Below the pieces are notes generated by a model. That model did not search any database and had not been told where the DNA came from. It was given only the letters and a program-made list of their open reading frames with translations. This document shows positions 62,275 through 64,000 of a DNA stretch of 64,000 nucleotides, piece after piece. Position 1 is the first letter of the stretch. Each line of letters begins with the position of its first letter. The stretch lies in contig NZ_JAEIOJ010000001.1 in NCBI RefSeq assembly GCF_016464305.1, forward strand, positions 828,685 through 892,684, in the 5' to 3' direction. A program made the translations under genes and the position numbers. The DNA is from Umezawaea beigongshangensis. GTDB taxonomy: Bacteria; Actinomycetota; Actinomycetes; Mycobacteriales; Pseudonocardiaceae.

Positions 62275-62717
62275 CGGGTGATCCGCACGGCGGAACGACC
62301 ACCGCCGAAATCGGGTGGAATCGCGAACGCGAATCGTCGTACCGATTCCTCGGCACCCGGCGGACGAACGCTCGGTCCACCGGTGGTGATCACGTGATCA
62401 CCACCGCGCTCAGGGTGTCCGGCCCATTGCGCAGCGCGGTGGTCCAGTTCGTGAAAGCACCTCGCGAACTGCCGCGCGGAGCGGGCCGGGGCGGGTGCGG
62501 CCGGGCAACCGCGGCCGGGGCGTTCGGCCACCGCGCCGATGCCGGAGGGACACGAGATCACCCGGTCCTCTTACCGGAGGCTGCCGTGGGTAATACTCTT
62601 GCGGAGGAGCACCACGTCAGCAGGAGTCGACCGGCACGTCCGGTGTCGCGCCCGCTGGCGGGCGACGTAGCAACGCCGGCCCCTCAGCCGGCCTCAGGGA
62701 ACGCAGGAGAGATCCGC
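62275..62717. other. 443-bp intergenic region with a long palindrome and structured leader
   Basis: Between manC and the Q/P-rich gene there is no convincing ORF. It contains the 26-bp palindrome at 62381-62406, a TAATAC/TACTCT -10-like stretch at 62591-62598 and a ~115-nt leader with two small hairpins (CGCCCG/CGGGCG at 62649-62664 and GCCGGC/GCCGGC at 62675-62692) before the ribosome-binding site. No known riboswitch core is recognised. Confidence 0.5.
62381..62406. promoter_or_regulatory. perfect 26-bp palindrome
   Basis: CGGTGGTGATCAC is followed directly by its exact reverse complement, with no spacer. A shorter palindrome CCACCGGTGG (62377-62386) overlaps the left end. Located 107 bp past the manC stop and ~200 bp before the next promoter candidate. 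An operator for a dimeric regulator or a cruciform-forming site. Confidence 0.8.
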
Positions 62718-63218
62718 ATGGACCCCCGCGACCGGGCCGACGCAGTACTCGCCCGTGCCCGAGCACGCGGCCTGCACGTCGTCACGCCGGACAACATGAC
62801 CTCGCCGATGGACTCGTCCGCGACGCAGCAGATCCCCAGGTCCGTCGTGGCCGCGGTGGACCCGCGCGGCCTCGACCCGGACTCCACGATGGTCCTGTCG
62901 GCGCGGACCGCGGCCGGGCAGCCCCCGCAGGCGGCCCCGGCCCCCCAGCAGCCGGGCCAGCAGCAGCCGGGCCAGCAGCAGGCCGGTCAGCAGCAGCCGG
63001 GTCAACCGCAGCCCGTCAGGGCGCAGGCGCCCCAGCAGCAGCCGGGTCAGCCGCAGAAGCCCGCCGCGCCCCAGCGCAAGGAGCAGCCGGTGCAGGGGCT
63101 CGTGCCGACCGTGCAGCAGACCGACACCGGCCGGCCGAGCCTGTCGCAGCGGTTGAACGGGAGCGCGGAGCCGAACCGGCAGAACACGCTGTCCCAGCGC
63201 CTCAGCGGCGACGTGTGA
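62718..63218 (+). CDS. hypothetical Gln/Pro-rich disordered protein
   Basis: A 166-residue protein. The N-terminal ~65 residues (RDRADAVLARARARGLHVVTPDN) may fold as a helix; residues ~66-125 are low complexity, with repeated QQPGQ units; the tail has two similar motifs, LSQRLNG and LSQRLSG (~145-166). No enzyme motif or signal peptide. GGAGAG lies 7 nt before the ATG. It overlaps the end of the convergent wbbL gene by 17 bp. It could be a scaffold or phase-separating protein; function unknown. Confidence 0.72.
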   Translation: MDPRDRADAVLARARARGLHVVTPDNMTSPMDSSATQQIPRSVVAAVDPRGLDPDSTMVLSARTAAGQPPQAAPAPQQPGQQQPGQQQAGQQQPGQPQPVRAQAPQQQPGQPQKPAAPQRKEQPVQGLVPTVQQTDTGRPSLSQRLNGSAEPNRQNTLSQRLSGDV

Positions 63219-64000
63219 GCAGCTTCAGCCGCAGGCCGAGTCCGACGCGCAGTGCGAGCAGCAGCGGGGCCCACTGCGGCCCGCGGTGGCGGTCGGCGAG
63301 GTAGCGGTAGGCGCTGCTGTGGTGCGCGGCGAGCATCCTGGCCGACGAGCGGCCGGTGGAGTGACCGCCGATGTGCACGACCTCCGCGCCCGGCACGAAC
63401 ACGTTGAGCCAGCCCGCCCTGCCGAGCCGGTCGCCCAGGTCGACGTCCTCGAAGTACATGAAGTAGCGCGAGTCGAAGCCGTCGACCGAGTCGAACGCCT
63501 CGCGGCGCAGCAGCAGGCACGAGCCGGACAGCCAGCCGGCGGCGCGCTCGGCGACGACGGCCTTCTCCTGCCGGTACTCCCTGGTCCACGGGTTCGCGGG
63601 CCACACCTTCGCGAACACGCCGTGGCCGATGCCGCGGCCCAGCGACGGCAGCAGCCGCGCCGACGGGTACACCTCGCCGTTCGGCTCCCTGATCAGCGGC
63701 CCGAACGCGCCCCCGCGGGGCCAGCGCCCGGCGGCCTCCAGCAGGGCGTCCAGCGAGCCGGGTCCCCACTCCAGGTCCGGGTTGGCCACCACGACCCAGC
63801 CGACGTCCGGTGGCAGGTCGGCGACGCCGCGGTTCGCCGCGCCGCCGTAGCCGAGGTTCTCCCCGGTCGGCAGGAACACCACGTCCTCGCGCTCGGCCGC
63901 GGCCCTCTCCGGGACGCCGTCGGTGGAGCCGTTGTCCGCCAGCACCACCCGCACCGGCCTGCTCGTGGCCTTGGCCAGCGTCTCCAGGAAGAGGTCGAGC
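63202..64000 (-). CDS. wbbL: family 2 rhamnosyltransferase WbbL (5' end off the window)
   Basis: The visible 266 residues match mycobacterial WbbL, which adds rhamnose to the decaprenyl-linked GlcNAc to make the arabinogalactan linker. Motifs: VVLADNGSTDGVPE (GT2 nucleotide site), VVVANPDLEWGPGSLDALL, LIREPNGEVYPSARLLPSL and the catalytic-type YFMYFEDVDLGDRLGRAGW. The start lies beyond 64000 and the frame runs to the edge. No membrane segment is in the visible part. Rv3265c counterpart and essential there. Confidence 0.93.
   Translation of the reverse strand, partial: LDLFLETLAKATSRPVRVVLADNGSTDGVPERAAAEREDVVFLPTGENLGYGGAANRGVADLPPDVGWVVVANPDLEWGPGSLDALLEAAGRWPRGGAFGPLIREPNGEVYPSARLLPSLGRGIGHGVFAKVWPANPWTREYRQEKAVVAERAAGWLSGSCLLLRREAFDSVDGFDSRYFMYFEDVDLGDRLGRAGWLNVFVPGAEVVHIGGHSTGRSSARMLAAHHSSAYRYLADRHRGPQWAPLLLALRVGLGLRLKLLTRRR

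Noticed and set aside
62930-63060. Tandem DNA repeats near 63 kb as a mobile or CRISPR-like element
   Set aside because: They are codon repeats for Gln-Gln-Pro-Gly inside one open frame, with varied third bases.

Overview
The window looks like chromosomal DNA of a high-GC actinobacterium, most likely a member of the Pseudonocardiales (Saccharothrix/Lentzea/Actinosynnema-like). This is inferred from strong GC bias at third codon positions, many GTG/TTG starts, three WhiB-family proteins, mycothiol-type SigH/RshA, MtrAB-LpqB, coenzyme F420 genes and an integrative element of the pSAM2 type. From about 8.2 kb to the right edge, the gene content and order follow the Mycobacterium tuberculosis Rv3214-Rv3265c neighbourhood (gpm2, whiB1, pdtaS, sigH, aroA, Rv3235, secA1, hpf, comF, lpqB-mtrB-mtrA, tmk, sahH, Rv3253c, manA, Rv3256c, manB, Rv3258c, Rv3259, whiB2, fbiA, fbiB, manC, wbbL). 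That comparison rests on remembered gene order, not on an alignment.

Region 1 (1 to about 8.0 kb) is most of an AICE (actinomycete integrative and conjugative element). It has a divergent GntR/KorSA-like repressor running off the left edge, a Pra-like protein, small cargo ORFs, a TraSA/FtsK translocase, a WhiB-like protein, membrane proteins, and the replication-recombination cassette repSA-xis-int at the right end. Three operator-like sites spaced exactly 42 bp apart lie between repressor and operon. Beyond int lies a short coding-like tail and a hairpin that may be the right attachment junction in the 3' end of a host protein gene.

Region 2 (8.2-25 kb) holds stress and regulatory functions: phosphatase, GNAT, a methyltransferase, a secreted protease, a lipid kinase, whiB1 with two CRP-type sites, the PdtaS kinase, ribosomal protein bL37 and the thiol-stress pair sigH-rshA with a consensus SigH/SigR promoter. 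It continues with YbaK, an HMCES/YedK-type DNA-protein crosslink protein, aroA, an RsgA-like GTPase, a WS/DGAT-like acyltransferase, an APH-like kinase, a TrmH methyltransferase and a HAD protein.

Region 3 (25-39.6 kb) is a core-housekeeping block, mostly on the minus strand: secA, hpf, comF, lpqB-mtrB-mtrA, a methyltransferase, tmk and sahH. Region 4 (39.7-52.3 kb) has a membrane-embedded alpha/beta-hydrolase, a MutL/GlmL-like ATPase, an amino-acid permease, a second secreted protease, a CDF transporter and the mannose-activation cluster manA-SIS-Trm112-manB. Region 5 (52.4-64 kb) has a giant GT2-membrane fusion, whiB2, an M50 protease, fbiA-fbiB-NUDIX, an AlkA-like glycosylase, manC, a Q/P-rich protein and the start-truncated wbbL. 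ManA, ManB and ManC together convert fructose-6-P to GDP-mannose; WbbL links rhamnose into the cell-wall linker.

The most unusual signal is a family of 22-bp repeats (core GAGTTGAGCGTTC). They occur only as three-unit arrays, four times, always just after (or supplying) the stop codon of a gene and always reading in that gene's direction. Each unit carries a TGA, and because 22 is 1 modulo 3 each array places stops in all three frames.
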